A DNA stretch of 64,000 nt from Deinococcus ficus. GTDB lineage: Bacteria; Deinococcota; Deinococci; Deinococcales; Deinococcaceae. The notes below the pieces were generated by a model that was given only the letters and a program-made list of their open reading frames with translations, was not told the origin of the DNA and did not search any database. Positions 41,214-49,480 of this stretch are shown here, one piece after another. The position numbers were made by a program, and so were the translations under genes. Each line of letters opens with the position of its first letter. Position 1 is the first letter of the stretch. The DNA lies in contig NZ_CP021081.1 in NCBI RefSeq assembly GCF_003444775.1, positions 2,620,001-2,684,000 of the forward strand. Direction: 5' to 3'.

Positions 41214-42521
41214 CTACTCCTCGTCGGCCTGACGGATGATCACACCCTCCGGCGGGCGGATCAGCAGGCGGTCGATGCGGGGGCCGTCCATGTCCAGCAC
41301 CTCCAGGTGCCAGCCGCCCGCCTCCAGCTGCGCACCGACGGTCGGGAAGTCCCCCACCACGCGCAGCACGTACCCGGCGACCGTGCTGAAGTCCTCGTGG
41401 TCCAGCACCGGCAGCGGCAGCACCGGGCGCAGGTCGTGCATCGCCATGCCGCCGTCCACCAAGTAGGAGCCGTCGTCGCGGCGGACCAGGGCGCCAGCGT
41501 CTTCCGGGTCCACCTCCACGCCCGCCAGCGCGGAGAGCAGTTCGGTCAGGCTGAGCACGCCGGTGAAGTCCCCGTACTCGTCCACGACGACCGCCAGCCG
41601 GGTGTGCCCCTCGCGTTCCATGCGGTTCAGGACGTCCTCGGCCCAGGCGGTTTCCGGCACGAACAGCGCCGGGCGCATCAGGTCCGCGAGGTGCGCGCCG
41701 GTGCGCAGCGCGGTCAGCAGGTCGTGCACGCTGAGTTCCCCGATCACCGGGCCCTGGCCCAGGTCGTCCCGGACGGCGTAGGCGTCGTCCCCGCACTCCA
41801 GGGCCAGGTCGGTGGCCTCGGCGGGCGTGAGGCCCAGGTGCAGGGTGACGGCGTCCACGCGCGGGGTCATCAGGTCCCGCACGCGGCGGTCGTTGAAGCG
41901 CAGCACGCTGTCGATGCGTTCCTGCTCGCCTTCTTCCAGGCTGCCGCTCTGCGCGGCCTGCTTCACGATGGCCTTGACGTCCTCCTCGGTGATCACCTCG
42001 GGCGCCTCGCCTTTCACGCCGATCAGGGCCAGCAGCGCCCGGGAAGTCAGGTCCAGCAGCCACACCAGCGGCCGGGTCAGGCGGCTCACCACCGCGAAGA
42101 ACGGCGCCACCCGCGTGGCGAGGCCCTCCGGGTCGCGCAGCGCGATGTTTTTCGGCGCCAGTTCACCCAGCACCAGCGACAGGAACGTCACCAGCAGCAC
42201 CACGGCCACGTTCGCGGCGGTGGAGGACGCCTCCCCGAACAGCGGGCGCATCACGGGCTCCAGGTAGCGGGTCAGGCTGCCGCCGGCGAACACCGCGCTG
42301 ATCGTGCCGATCAGGGTGATGCCGATCTGCACGGTCGCCAGGAACGGCCCGGGCCGCTCGCTGAGGCGCACCGCGGCCGCCGCACCCCCGTCCCCGCGCG
42401 CGGCGGCCGCTTCCAGCCGCGAGCGCCGCGCGGACACCACGCCCAGTTCCGACGCGGAGAAAAAGCCGTTGATGATCAGCAGCACGACCAGGATGCCGAA
42501 TTCCAGCCAGGGGTTGCCCAC
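41214..42521 (-). CDS. CNNM/CorC-HlyC family transporter (DUF21-CBS protein)
   Basis: 435 residues from GTG 42521. DUF21 membrane domain with 3-4 helices (LEFGILVVLLIINGFFSASE; NVAVVLLVTFLSLVLGELAPK), two CBS domains (VRDLMTPRVDAVTLHL; HTRLAVVVDEYGDFTGVLSL), and a C-terminal CorC_HlyC domain. Related proteins export Mg2+ or Co2+. The start is supported by TACACT 7 nt upstream; the ATG 31 codons earlier would add an unlikely N-terminus. It lies on the opposite strand between sucA and sucB. Confidence 0.88.
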   Translation of the reverse strand: MGNPWLEFGILVVLLIINGFFSASELGVVSARRSRLEAAAARGDGGAAAAVRLSERPGPFLATVQIGITLIGTISAVFAGGSLTRYLEPVMRPLFGEASSTAANVAVVLLVTFLSLVLGELAPKNIALRDPEGLATRVAPFFAVVSRLTRPLVWLLDLTSRALLALIGVKGEAPEVITEEDVKAIVKQAAQSGSLEEGEQERIDSVLRFNDRRVRDLMTPRVDAVTLHLGLTPAEATDLALECGDDAYAVRDDLGQGPVIGELSVHDLLTALRTGAHLADLMRPALFVPETAWAEDVLNRMEREGHTRLAVVVDEYGDFTGVLSLTELLSALAGVEVDPEDAGALVRRDDGSYLVDGGMAMHDLRPVLPLPVLDHEDFSTVAGYVLRVVGDFPTVGAQLEAGGWHLEVLDMDGPRIDRLLIRPPEGVIIRQADEE

Positions 42522-42665
42522 GTCCCGCAGTGTACGGGCCGCGGGGGCGCGCGCCCCGCCGGATGAAAAAAAGATCGGGATGCGCCCGGGCGGGCGCGTC
42601 ACGCAGGCAGTCACAAGGCCCGCAGCACGGAAGGGGCCGGGCCGTCAAGGTAGACTGTCTCAGTT

Positions 42666-43892
42666 ATGGCGGAAATCAAGGTCCCTGTGTTCAGCGAATC
42701 GGTCAGCGAAGGCACCCTGCTGTCCTGGCACAAGAAAGTCGGCGACAGCGTCAAGCGCGGCGAGGTGCTCGCGGAGATCGAGACGGACAAGGTGGTGCTG
42801 GAAGTCACCGCCCTGCAAGACGGCGTGCTGCAGAGCATTGCCAAGCAGGAAGGCGACACTGTCCTGTCCGAGGAACTGCTCGGCGTGGTCGGCGACGCCG
42901 GCAGCGCCCCCACCCCGGCCGCGCCGGCGCCCACCGCCGAGGCCAGCGCGCCCACCCCGGCCCCCGAGGCGAGCACGCCGGCCCAGGCGCCCGCCGCCGA
43001 GCGCCGCGAGGAACTCTCCCCCGCCGTGCGCAAGATCGTGGCCGAAAAGGGCCTGAACCCGGCCGACCTGCCTGCCAGCGGCCCCCGCGGCAACATCACC
43101 AAGGCCGACGCCCTGAACGCCCAGGCGCCCGCCCCGGCCAGCGCACCCGCGGTCCAGGCCGTCACCCCGGCCGCCAGCATCCCCAGCGGCCCCCGCACGG
43201 AGCAGCGCGTTCCCATGACCCGCATCCGCGCGCGCATCGCCGAACGCCTCAAGGAAGTCCAGAACACCGCCGCGCTGCTCACCACCTTCAACGAGGTGAA
43301 CATGCAGCCCGCCATGGACCTGCGCAAGAAGTACCAGGACCAGTTCGTGGCGAAACACGGCGTGAAACTCGGCTTCATGAGCCTGTTCGTGCGCGCCGCC
43401 ACCGAGGCCCTCAAGGCCTTCCCGGTCGTGAACGCCAGCGTGGACGGCAAGGACATCATCTACCACGGCTTCTACGACATCGGCATCGCGGTCGCCAGTG
43501 ACCGCGGCCTGGTCGTGCCGATCCTGCGCGACACCGACACCATGAGCCTCGCCGGCATCGAGAAGGAGATCGCCGGGTACGCCCAGAAGGCCAAGGGCGG
43601 CAAGCTCACCCTGGAGGACATGAGCGGCGGGACGTTCAGCATCACCAACGGCGGCACCTTCGGGTCCATGATGAGCACCCCCATCATCAACGCGCCCCAG
43701 AGCGCCATCCTGGGCATGCACAACATCATCGAACGGCCCATCGCGCAGAACGGGCAGGTCGTGATCGCGCCCATGATGTACATCGCCCTGAGCTACGACC
43801 ACCGCATCATCGACGGCAAGGAAGCCGTGCAGTTCCTGGTCATGATCAAGAACCTGCTCGAAGACCCCGCCCGCATGCTGCTGGAACTCTAA
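42666..43892 (+). CDS. sucB: 2-oxoglutarate dehydrogenase E2 (dihydrolipoyl succinyltransferase)
   Basis: 408 residues: one lipoyl domain (lipoyl Lys in [11 protein letters not shown]), an Ala/Pro/Glu linker, an E3/E1-binding domain ([20 protein letters not shown]), a second linker, and the acyltransferase domain with [15 protein letters not shown] catalytic His and Asp ([11 protein letters not shown]). TAGACT at 42651-42656, 9 nt before the ATG, gives an almost leaderless transcript, separate from sucA. A T-rich terminator follows. It receives succinyl groups from SucA. Confidence 0.94.
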   Translation: MAEIKVPVFSESVSEGTLLSWHKKVGDSVKRGEVLAEIETDKVVLEVTALQDGVLQSIAKQEGDTVLSEELLGVVGDAGSAPTPAAPAPTAEASAPTPAPEASTPAQAPAAERREELSPAVRKIVAEKGLNPADLPASGPRGNITKADALNAQAPAPASAPAVQAVTPAASIPSGPRTEQRVPMTRIRARIAERLKEVQNTAALLTTFNEVNMQPAMDLRKKYQDQFVAKHGVKLGFMSLFVRAATEALKAFPVVNASVDGKDIIYHGFYDIGIAVASDRGLVVPILRDTDTMSLAGIEKEIAGYAQKAKGGKLTLEDMSGGTFSITNGGTFGSMMSTPIINAPQSAILGMHNIIERPIAQNGQVVIAPMMYIALSYDHRIIDGKEAVQFLVMIKNLLEDPARMLLEL

Positions 43893-43909
43893 GCAGACCC
43901 TTCCCCACG

Positions 43910-43939
43910 GATGACGGCCCCGGTGCCGTCATCTTTTTT
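43910..43939 (+). terminator. intrinsic terminator of sucB
   Basis: GATGACGGC (43910-43918), a 6-nt loop, GCCGTCATC (43925-43933), then six T. A canonical Rho-independent terminator. Confidence 0.92.
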
Positions 43940-44010
43940 GTTGCTCCGGTCAAATGAGGCAGCCGTCACGTTTGACGGCCTGTATCGTCTCGTCCGGAGG
44001 CTGTACCCCG

Positions 44011-45339
44011 ATGAAAACACTGCTGCCTGTCACGCTCCTCACCCTGTTCAGCGCCGCCCAGGCGCAGCAGGACGCCCTCTACTCCGACTACGCCCGAGCC
44101 GCCGTGAAGATGCAGTCGCCCGCCCAGAGCCTGGAAAGCCTGCGCCTGATCACCGACAATATGGCCGGCACTACCGACCCCGCCCGCAGCGCCGCCAAGG
44201 GCCTGATCTGCGCCACGTACGTGAAGGCCTTCCTGGCCGCGCACCCTGACTACAGCCCGAAACGGGTGGACATCGGGGAGTTCTACGGCACCCTGGCCGA
44301 GTTCCAGAAGACCTGCGAGGACACCTCGCGTGCGGCCCTGGCCCGGCTCCCGAAAGGCGAGGCGGCGCAGCGGATCATGGCGGACATCAGCGTCAGCGGC
44401 CTGATGACCGAATACGGCGACCAGGACGGCAGCAACGAGGACAAGATCGCCGAGATCGACGACAGCATCTACAGCGGTGGCGCCGCCGAGTCGTTCATCG
44501 TCCGGCTCGCGCAGTTCCAGCTGCTGCTGGACGGCTCCCCCGAGTACCGCAAGGCCCGCATCGACGTCGGCTCCCGCAAGCTCGGCACCGGGGAATGGAT
44601 CCTGAACGAAACCCGCGCCATGGCGCAGGAGACCGTTGAGGTCTTTGCCAAGGTCGCCGCGAACAAGCGGCAGCAGGCCAACGCCGCGAATCAGGGGCGC
44701 GCGGACGAGATCGTCATGCGCTTCACCGAGATCTACGAGGGCATGCTGAAGAACTACGCGGCGGCCGAGGCCGACTTCAAGAACGGTGACTATCAGGACG
44801 CCTGGGACAACTACCAGGCGGTGAGCTCCGGGCTGTCCATCCTGGTGTTCAAGCAGGACGATTACCTGGGCCTGGGCATCAACAACCGCCCGATCCAGGT
44901 GGCCGGCAAGACCATGACCTTCGAGGCGGCTGTGCGCGCCGCCTACGCACTTACGGACGCCGCCCGCAAGAAGATGCCGCTGGCCGTGAGCGCCAAGGCC
45001 AACCAGCGCGACGCCATCCGCGCCGCCTGGGCCAAGGCCACCGCCGCCACCCTGAAAGGTGACCGCCTGAAGGTGTACAAGCTGGTGGGCGTGCCCAACA
45101 ACTTCACGCCCAACTACACGCTGGGCGGCACTCTGGCGTCCGTGCAGGCAGACGTGAACCTGCTCGCCAAGGCCTCCGCCTGGCATTACCGGATGTACTT
45201 CAACAACAATTCCGGCCGGTACGAGTGCCTGATCACGCACACCTTCAACGGGAACAAGCGGACCGCCACGCGCATCACCGCGGAGCCCGCGTACACCGGC
45301 TTTATCCTGGACTGCCAGCAGCGCTACAGCATCAAGTAA
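44011..45339 (+). CDS. exported protein of unknown function
   Basis: 442 residues from ATG 44011. Signal peptide (MKTLLPVTLLTLFSAAQAQQ, cleavage near AQA), then a mostly helical, charged, lysine-rich mature part without cysteine clusters or motifs I know. GGAGG (43996-44000) lies 10 nt upstream, an ordinary SD-led start, unlike most neighbours. The C-terminal third contains HYRMYFNNNSGRYECLITHT, which looks like a beta-strand module. It has its own terminators on both sides. No function is assigned. Confidence 0.75.
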   Translation: MKTLLPVTLLTLFSAAQAQQDALYSDYARAAVKMQSPAQSLESLRLITDNMAGTTDPARSAAKGLICATYVKAFLAAHPDYSPKRVDIGEFYGTLAEFQKTCEDTSRAALARLPKGEAAQRIMADISVSGLMTEYGDQDGSNEDKIAEIDDSIYSGGAAESFIVRLAQFQLLLDGSPEYRKARIDVGSRKLGTGEWILNETRAMAQETVEVFAKVAANKRQQANAANQGRADEIVMRFTEIYEGMLKNYAAAEADFKNGDYQDAWDNYQAVSSGLSILVFKQDDYLGLGINNRPIQVAGKTMTFEAAVRAAYALTDAARKKMPLAVSAKANQRDAIRAAWAKATAATLKGDRLKVYKLVGVPNNFTPNYTLGGTLASVQADVNLLAKASAWHYRMYFNNNSGRYECLITHTFNGNKRTATRITAEPAYTGFILDCQQRYSIK

Positions 45340-45353
45340 CGCCCGGCCCCCAC

Positions 45354-45391
45354 AGCGCCGCCCCAGATGCACCGGGGCGGCGCTTCTGTTG
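45354..45391 (+). terminator. intrinsic terminator of the exported unknown
   Basis: AGCGCCGCCCC (45354-45364) pairs with GGGGCGGCGCT (45374-45384) over a 9-nt loop, followed by TCTGTTG. It starts 14 nt after the stop. Confidence 0.75.
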
Positions 45392-45449
45392 GGCGCTGCT
45401 ACGCCGTGAGGAACGGGGCCGGGCGTCCGGGGTGGCCTAGCATGCGGTG

Positions 45450-46484
45450 ATGTCCAGCGCCACGCCCACCCCCGGCCGGTCCTCGCCTCCGCGGCTGTCG
45501 CGGCTGGTCACGGGGGGCGGGCACCGGGTGTACACGCTGAACGTGCAGGCGTTCGTGGGGCTGCGCGTGAACGTGTTCGTGCTGCTCACGGGGCCGGCGG
45601 AGCGGCCGGATTACTGCGCGTTGATCGACTGCGGCAGTCCGCAGCCGGTGAGCACCGCCAGCCTGAACGCCCTGCACCTGCTGCGGGCGCAGTACGGGGA
45701 GCAGTGCGGGTGGGAGACGCTGGACCGGATCGTGGTGACGCACGCGCACCCGGATCACGCGGGTGGGCTGCCGCATGTGAGGTCGCTGTCACGCGCGCCG
45801 GTCGCTGCGCACGAGTGGGGGGTGCCCATCCTGGAGGACCCGCACGCCTTCCGGGAGGAGACGCGCGGTCCGCTGCGGGCGTACGCGGCGTGGCTGGGCG
45901 TGCCGGAGGGCAGCGAGTACGCGGCGCGGCTGGAGAACCGCGCGAACAACCTGATGCTGCCGTCCGGCGTGCCGGTGCGGACCACGCTGCGGCACGGGGA
46001 CCTGCTGGACGGTCTGTTACAGGTGTGGCACACGCCGGGGCACGCGGGCAGTCAGGTGTGCCTGCAGTTTGACGACGTGCTGCTCAGCGCCGATCACCTG
46101 CTGCCGCGCAACTCGCCGCCGCTGCTGCCGGCGTGGCTGCACCGCGGCGGGGGTCTGCACACGTACCTGAAGTCCCTGAACGTGATCGAGGGCCTGAGCG
46201 GCGTGCGGGTCGCGCTGGGCGGGCATGATGAGCCGATGCCGGCCTGGCGGGCGCGGATCGCGGAACTGCGCGCCCGCTATGAGACCAAGCTGGAGAACGT
46301 CCTGGCCGCGGCGGACGAGCCGAGCAGCGTGTACGACCTGACGCACCGGGTCGCGCGGGTCAATCCCCGGCAGGCGCTGCTGCTGCTGGACCAGACGGCC
46401 GCGCTGTGCGAGGAACTCGTGCGCCGCGGCGCGCTGCGGGAAATGCCCGGGGCGGGCGGCGAGGCGACCTTCCAGCGGGTGTGA
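45450..46484 (+). CDS. metallo-beta-lactamase-fold hydrolase
   Basis: 344 residues with the MBL motif THAHPDHAGG (HxHxDH), later metal ligands in WHTPGHAGS and LLSADHLLP, and a C-terminal helical extension with GGHDEP. Probably a two-zinc hydrolase of unknown substrate, similar to glyoxalase II-like or thioesterase-like enzymes. TAGCAT (45438-45443) is 6 nt before ATG 45450, giving a leaderless start. No signal peptide. Confidence 0.88.
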   Translation: MSSATPTPGRSSPPRLSRLVTGGGHRVYTLNVQAFVGLRVNVFVLLTGPAERPDYCALIDCGSPQPVSTASLNALHLLRAQYGEQCGWETLDRIVVTHAHPDHAGGLPHVRSLSRAPVAAHEWGVPILEDPHAFREETRGPLRAYAAWLGVPEGSEYAARLENRANNLMLPSGVPVRTTLRHGDLLDGLLQVWHTPGHAGSQVCLQFDDVLLSADHLLPRNSPPLLPAWLHRGGGLHTYLKSLNVIEGLSGVRVALGGHDEPMPAWRARIAELRARYETKLENVLAAADEPSSVYDLTHRVARVNPRQALLLLDQTAALCEELVRRGALREMPGAGGEATFQRV

Positions 46485-46539
46485 CCGGGCGCGCGGCCCT
46501 GTCAGCCTGCGGAAAGACGGCCGGCCGTACGCTGCGGGC

Positions 46540-47028
46540 ATGAGTGCCATCACCACACGTCAGCTGGAGGGCCGGTTCGGGGGCGTGACCGACGGCCTGG
46601 ACCTGCGCGCCACCTGGGACGGGGAGCGGCTGAGCGCCCGGATCGGCGGGTACACCAGCGGGCAGGACCTGACCCTCGCCATCGGGCATGGGCAGTTGGA
46701 GGGCCGCCTGGGGTCCTTCACCGCCGGGCAGGACGTGCGGGTGCGCCTCACCGCGACGCAGTTGGACGTGCGCGTGGGCGGCTTCACGGATGGGGTGGAC
46801 ACCCGCCTGACGTACGGCGAGCAGGGCGGCGAGGGCCGGTACGGGTCGTTCACGGACGGGGACGACCTGCAGTTCCGGCATTACGCCGGCGAGGTCCGCG
46901 GTCGCTGCGGGTCGTTCACGCGGGGCGTGGACTTCCGGCTGGAGCTGGGCGACGTGCCCCTGCCGCTGGCCCTGGTGCTGGTCACCTGCGCCTTCCATCT
47001 GGAACGCGCCCGTCTGCACCGCCGCTGA
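46540..47028 (+). CDS. 22-residue repeat protein, unknown
   Basis: 162 residues. Residues 9-140 consist of six consecutive units of exactly 22 residues, starting at 9, 31, 53, 75, 97 and 119, each of the form L-x-G-R-x-G-G/S-F/Y/V-T-x-G-x-D-L followed by about 8 variable residues. The C-terminus (LPLALVLVTCAFHLERARLH) is hydrophobic then basic. I recognise no family; the regular Gly/Asp/aromatic pattern suggests a beta-solenoid or other repetitive beta-fold. TACGCT (46528-46533), 6 nt before the ATG, indicates a leaderless transcript. Function unknown. Confidence 0.8.
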   Translation: MSAITTRQLEGRFGGVTDGLDLRATWDGERLSARIGGYTSGQDLTLAIGHGQLEGRLGSFTAGQDVRVRLTATQLDVRVGGFTDGVDTRLTYGEQGGEGRYGSFTDGDDLQFRHYAGEVRGRCGSFTRGVDFRLELGDVPLPLALVLVTCAFHLERARLHRR

Positions 47029-47035
47029 AGGGTCT

Positions 47036-47065
47036 GCCCCCGCGGTCCGGGCGGGACGCGGGGGC
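47036..47065. terminator. possible hairpin between convergent genes
   Basis: GCCCCCGCG (47036-47044) pairs with CGCGGGGGC (47057-47065). It lies between the repeat-protein gene and the rtcB stop. No T run on either side. Confidence 0.45.
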
Positions 47066-47086
47066 GCAGCGGGGAAGGGAGGCGGG

Positions 47087-48490
47087 TTACACGTCCTCGC
47101 TGCCGGTGTCCATGCGGACCACGCGCGGGCGGAACTCGGCGACGATGTCGATCAGGTCGTCCTGCCGGGCCATGACGTCCTGAATGCGCTTGTACGCCTG
47201 CGGGGCCTCGTCGATGCCGCCGCCGATCAGGGTGATGCCCTTGTCCTTCAGGTAGGCCTGCACGTCTTTTTTCGCCAGGGTGTTCGCGGCGGCCTTGCGG
47301 CCGAGCTGCCGGCCGGCGCCGTGGCTGGCGCTGTCGAGCGCCTGGGCGTTCCCGCGGCCGCGGACCACGTACCCGGGGTCGGCCATGCTGCCGGGGATCA
47401 GGCCCAGGCGGCCGGCCTCGGCAGGCGTGGCGCCCTTGCGGTGCACGATGAGTTCCTCGCCGTTCACGCGCTGTTTCCAGGCGAGGTTGTGGCTGTTGCT
47501 GACCTGCGCGCCGGGCGTGACGTTCAGCGCGCGGGCGAGGCGGCGGTGGATCAGGTCGTGGTTCGCCAGGGCGTAACGCCCGGCGAGGTTCATGGCCTGC
47601 CAGTACGCCTGGCCCTCGTGGGAGTCCAGGGGCAGCCACGCGAGCTTCTGCGCGGCGCGGTCCAGGGTCGGCCAGCGTTTCTGCGCCAGGGCCGTGAAGT
47701 GCCCGGCCACCTGCGCGCCGAAGCCGCGTGAGCCGCTGTGCGACAGCACGGCCAGGTACGTGCCGGCCTCCAGGTCCAGGTCCGGCTGGTGCAGGGTCAG
47801 GGTGCCGAACTCCACGAAGTGGTTCCCGCTGCCGGACGTGCCGATCTGCTCGGTGGCCTTGGGGTGCAGGTGTTTGAGGAGAGGCTGCTCCTTCCAGGTG
47901 TCCTCGTGCAGGACGGCGTGATCCAGCCGGTCGCGTTTCTCGAAGGCGACGCCCGCGCCGAAGCGGGTGTGCTTCATCAGCAGGGCCCTGGCCTCGTCGG
48001 TTCCCAGTTCGTCGGGGTGTACGGGCAGCACCGAGAGCATCATACTGCACCCGATGTCCACGCCCACGCCGTAGGGAATCACGGCGTTCTCGGTGGCGAG
48101 CACCCCGCCGATGGGCAGGCCGTACCCGACGTGCGCGTCGGGCATGAGGGCCCCGGCGCGGGAGACGGGCAGGCGCATGGCGACGTCCATCTGCGCGTGC
48201 GCGCCCGGGTCGATCAGGTCCTCGCCCCACACGCGGTACGGCAGGGCCGAGGGGCGCAGGTCGGCGGCCTGCTGGGCGCGTTTCACGCCCTGCTGCGTGG
48301 AGAGTTCGGCGGCCAGGTCGGCGTACACGCCGCCGCGCAGGTAGGCGGCCGGGTCGGCCTGCACCGCCTGGAGTTCCTGGAGGATCTCGGCGCTGCTCAC
48401 GCCGGCGTCCTCGCGGGTGTGGGCGGCTTCCAGGGCGAGTTTGATGGCTTTTTTCTCGAAGCCGAGTTTGCTGATGTGTTTTCCGTTCAT
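47087..48490 (-). CDS. rtcB: RNA-splicing ligase RtcB
   Basis: 467 residues with RtcB landmarks: MPDAHVGYGLPIGGVLAT, VGVDIGCSM (Cys148, Mn2+ ligand), SGNHFVEFG, SHSGSRGFG, NSHNLAW and VHRKGATPA, ending in the guanylylation region. RtcB seals 2',3'-cyclic phosphate RNA ends to 5'-OH with GTP and Mn2+ and repairs broken tRNA and rRNA. The ATG lacks a clear Shine-Dalgarno sequence; a short ORF with a strong one lies 66 nt upstream. It stands alone, without the RtcR/RtcA genes of enterobacteria. Confidence 0.93.
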   Translation of the reverse strand: MNGKHISKLGFEKKAIKLALEAAHTREDAGVSSAEILQELQAVQADPAAYLRGGVYADLAAELSTQQGVKRAQQAADLRPSALPYRVWGEDLIDPGAHAQMDVAMRLPVSRAGALMPDAHVGYGLPIGGVLATENAVIPYGVGVDIGCSMMLSVLPVHPDELGTDEARALLMKHTRFGAGVAFEKRDRLDHAVLHEDTWKEQPLLKHLHPKATEQIGTSGSGNHFVEFGTLTLHQPDLDLEAGTYLAVLSHSGSRGFGAQVAGHFTALAQKRWPTLDRAAQKLAWLPLDSHEGQAYWQAMNLAGRYALANHDLIHRRLARALNVTPGAQVSNSHNLAWKQRVNGEELIVHRKGATPAEAGRLGLIPGSMADPGYVVRGRGNAQALDSASHGAGRQLGRKAAANTLAKKDVQAYLKDKGITLIGGGIDEAPQAYKRIQDVMARQDDLIDIVAEFRPRVVRMDTGSEDV

Positions 48491-48817
48491 GGGGGTCCAG
48501 GGAAGGTGTGGAGGGGGAGCCCGGCCCGGGGCGGGTCCACGGGCCCGCCGGGGCGCTCACCGGGCCAGGGGCCGGCCGGGGGCGTCGGTGTGGTCGTCTG
48601 AACTGGAATCTCGCATGTGCACCTCCGGGTGACTACGGGGGGAAGTTTCACGCAGGACTCAGCGGGCGGGAATCGGCCATCTGGACGGGCCGGAGGTAAG
48701 TGCACTGGCCGTCCGGCCCGGGCGTCCAGGTATGGGGGCCGGGGCGGCGCCCCGACAGCACCGGGAGGACCGGCATTGACACGCTGCTGAAACACCGCCC
48801 GTACGGTTCACGGCGAG
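48491..48817. other. 327-bp divergent intergenic region
   Basis: It separates rtcB (-) from an exported-protein gene (+). It holds the short ORF at 48557-48616 (minus) and, on the plus strand, a TTGACA at 48776-48781 that could be a -35 for the exported protein; the only -10-like match (TACGGT, 48802-48807) is 20 nt away, which is long. No RNA gene or repeat is seen. Confidence 0.5.
48557..48616 (-). CDS. possible 19-residue leader ORF upstream of rtcB
   Basis: ATG at 48616 is preceded by CGGAGGT 4 nt upstream, a stronger Shine-Dalgarno sequence than rtcB itself has. It encodes MRDSSSDDHTDAPGRPLAR and a stop 66 nt before rtcB. It could be a leader peptide or a chance ORF; the sequence resembles nothing I know. 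Confidence 0.3.
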   Translation of the reverse strand: MRDSSSDDHTDAPGRPLAR

Positions 48818-49480
48818 ATGAGACGAATGAACGCCGCCGACCTGCCTGCCGCCCCCGCGCCGCGCCCCTGCCGGGCGGGCCGGCGGGCCGCCCTGCTCAC
48901 CGCCGCCGCGCTGCTGGGCGGCCCTGCGGGCGCCGTGAGTATCGACGGGCGCCTGGGGAACCCGGGCACGGTCACGCAGGCGCTGGGGGGCAGCGACCTC
49001 CTGGTGCTCCTGGCGAGCTTCTCGGACGGCCGCATCGTGGGCACCAGCCCGCTGACGGGCGGGCTGTTCAGCCTGTCCATCCCGAACGATTTCGCGCCGC
49101 GCCTGAGCCCCATGAACCTGTGCGCGGGCGTGAAGGCCACACCCAGCGAGCCGCGCACGTACACCGCCGAAACGCTCCTGGTATATCAGGCGCGGCGGAA
49201 CGTGGTGGCGACCATGACGCAGGCGGACAGCGCCACTGACCCCACCCGCCGCACCCAGTGGGTCTACAGTGACCGCGCCGCCCGCATTCAGGGCCGCTGC
49301 ACCGGCCTGAACACCCGCTACAGCCTGACGCTGCGCCAGGGCTGGAACCCGGTCATGACGGTCAGCCACAGCGGGGATTTCCAGGTCACGAACGCCACGC
49401 CCGGCCTGCCGTACTGGGTGCAGGAGACCTTCACCAGCAACGCCCGCACGGTGTTCGGCACGCTGTTCGACGGCCGCTAG
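48818..49480 (+). CDS. exported protein of unknown function
   Basis: 220 residues. A long basic N-terminus then a hydrophobic stretch (AALLTAAALLGGPAGAVS) forms a signal peptide; the mature protein is beta-rich, with two cysteines (in MNLCAGVK and IQGRCTGLN) that may form a disulfide. No known family. ATG 48818 is used; 48830 is an alternative. Its stop TAG and the stop of the opposed murE share the four bases CTAG (49477-49480). Confidence 0.7.
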   Translation: MRRMNAADLPAAPAPRPCRAGRRAALLTAAALLGGPAGAVSIDGRLGNPGTVTQALGGSDLLVLLASFSDGRIVGTSPLTGGLFSLSIPNDFAPRLSPMNLCAGVKATPSEPRTYTAETLLVYQARRNVVATMTQADSATDPTRRTQWVYSDRAARIQGRCTGLNTRYSLTLRQGWNPVMTVSHSGDFQVTNATPGLPYWVQETFTSNARTVFGTLFDGR

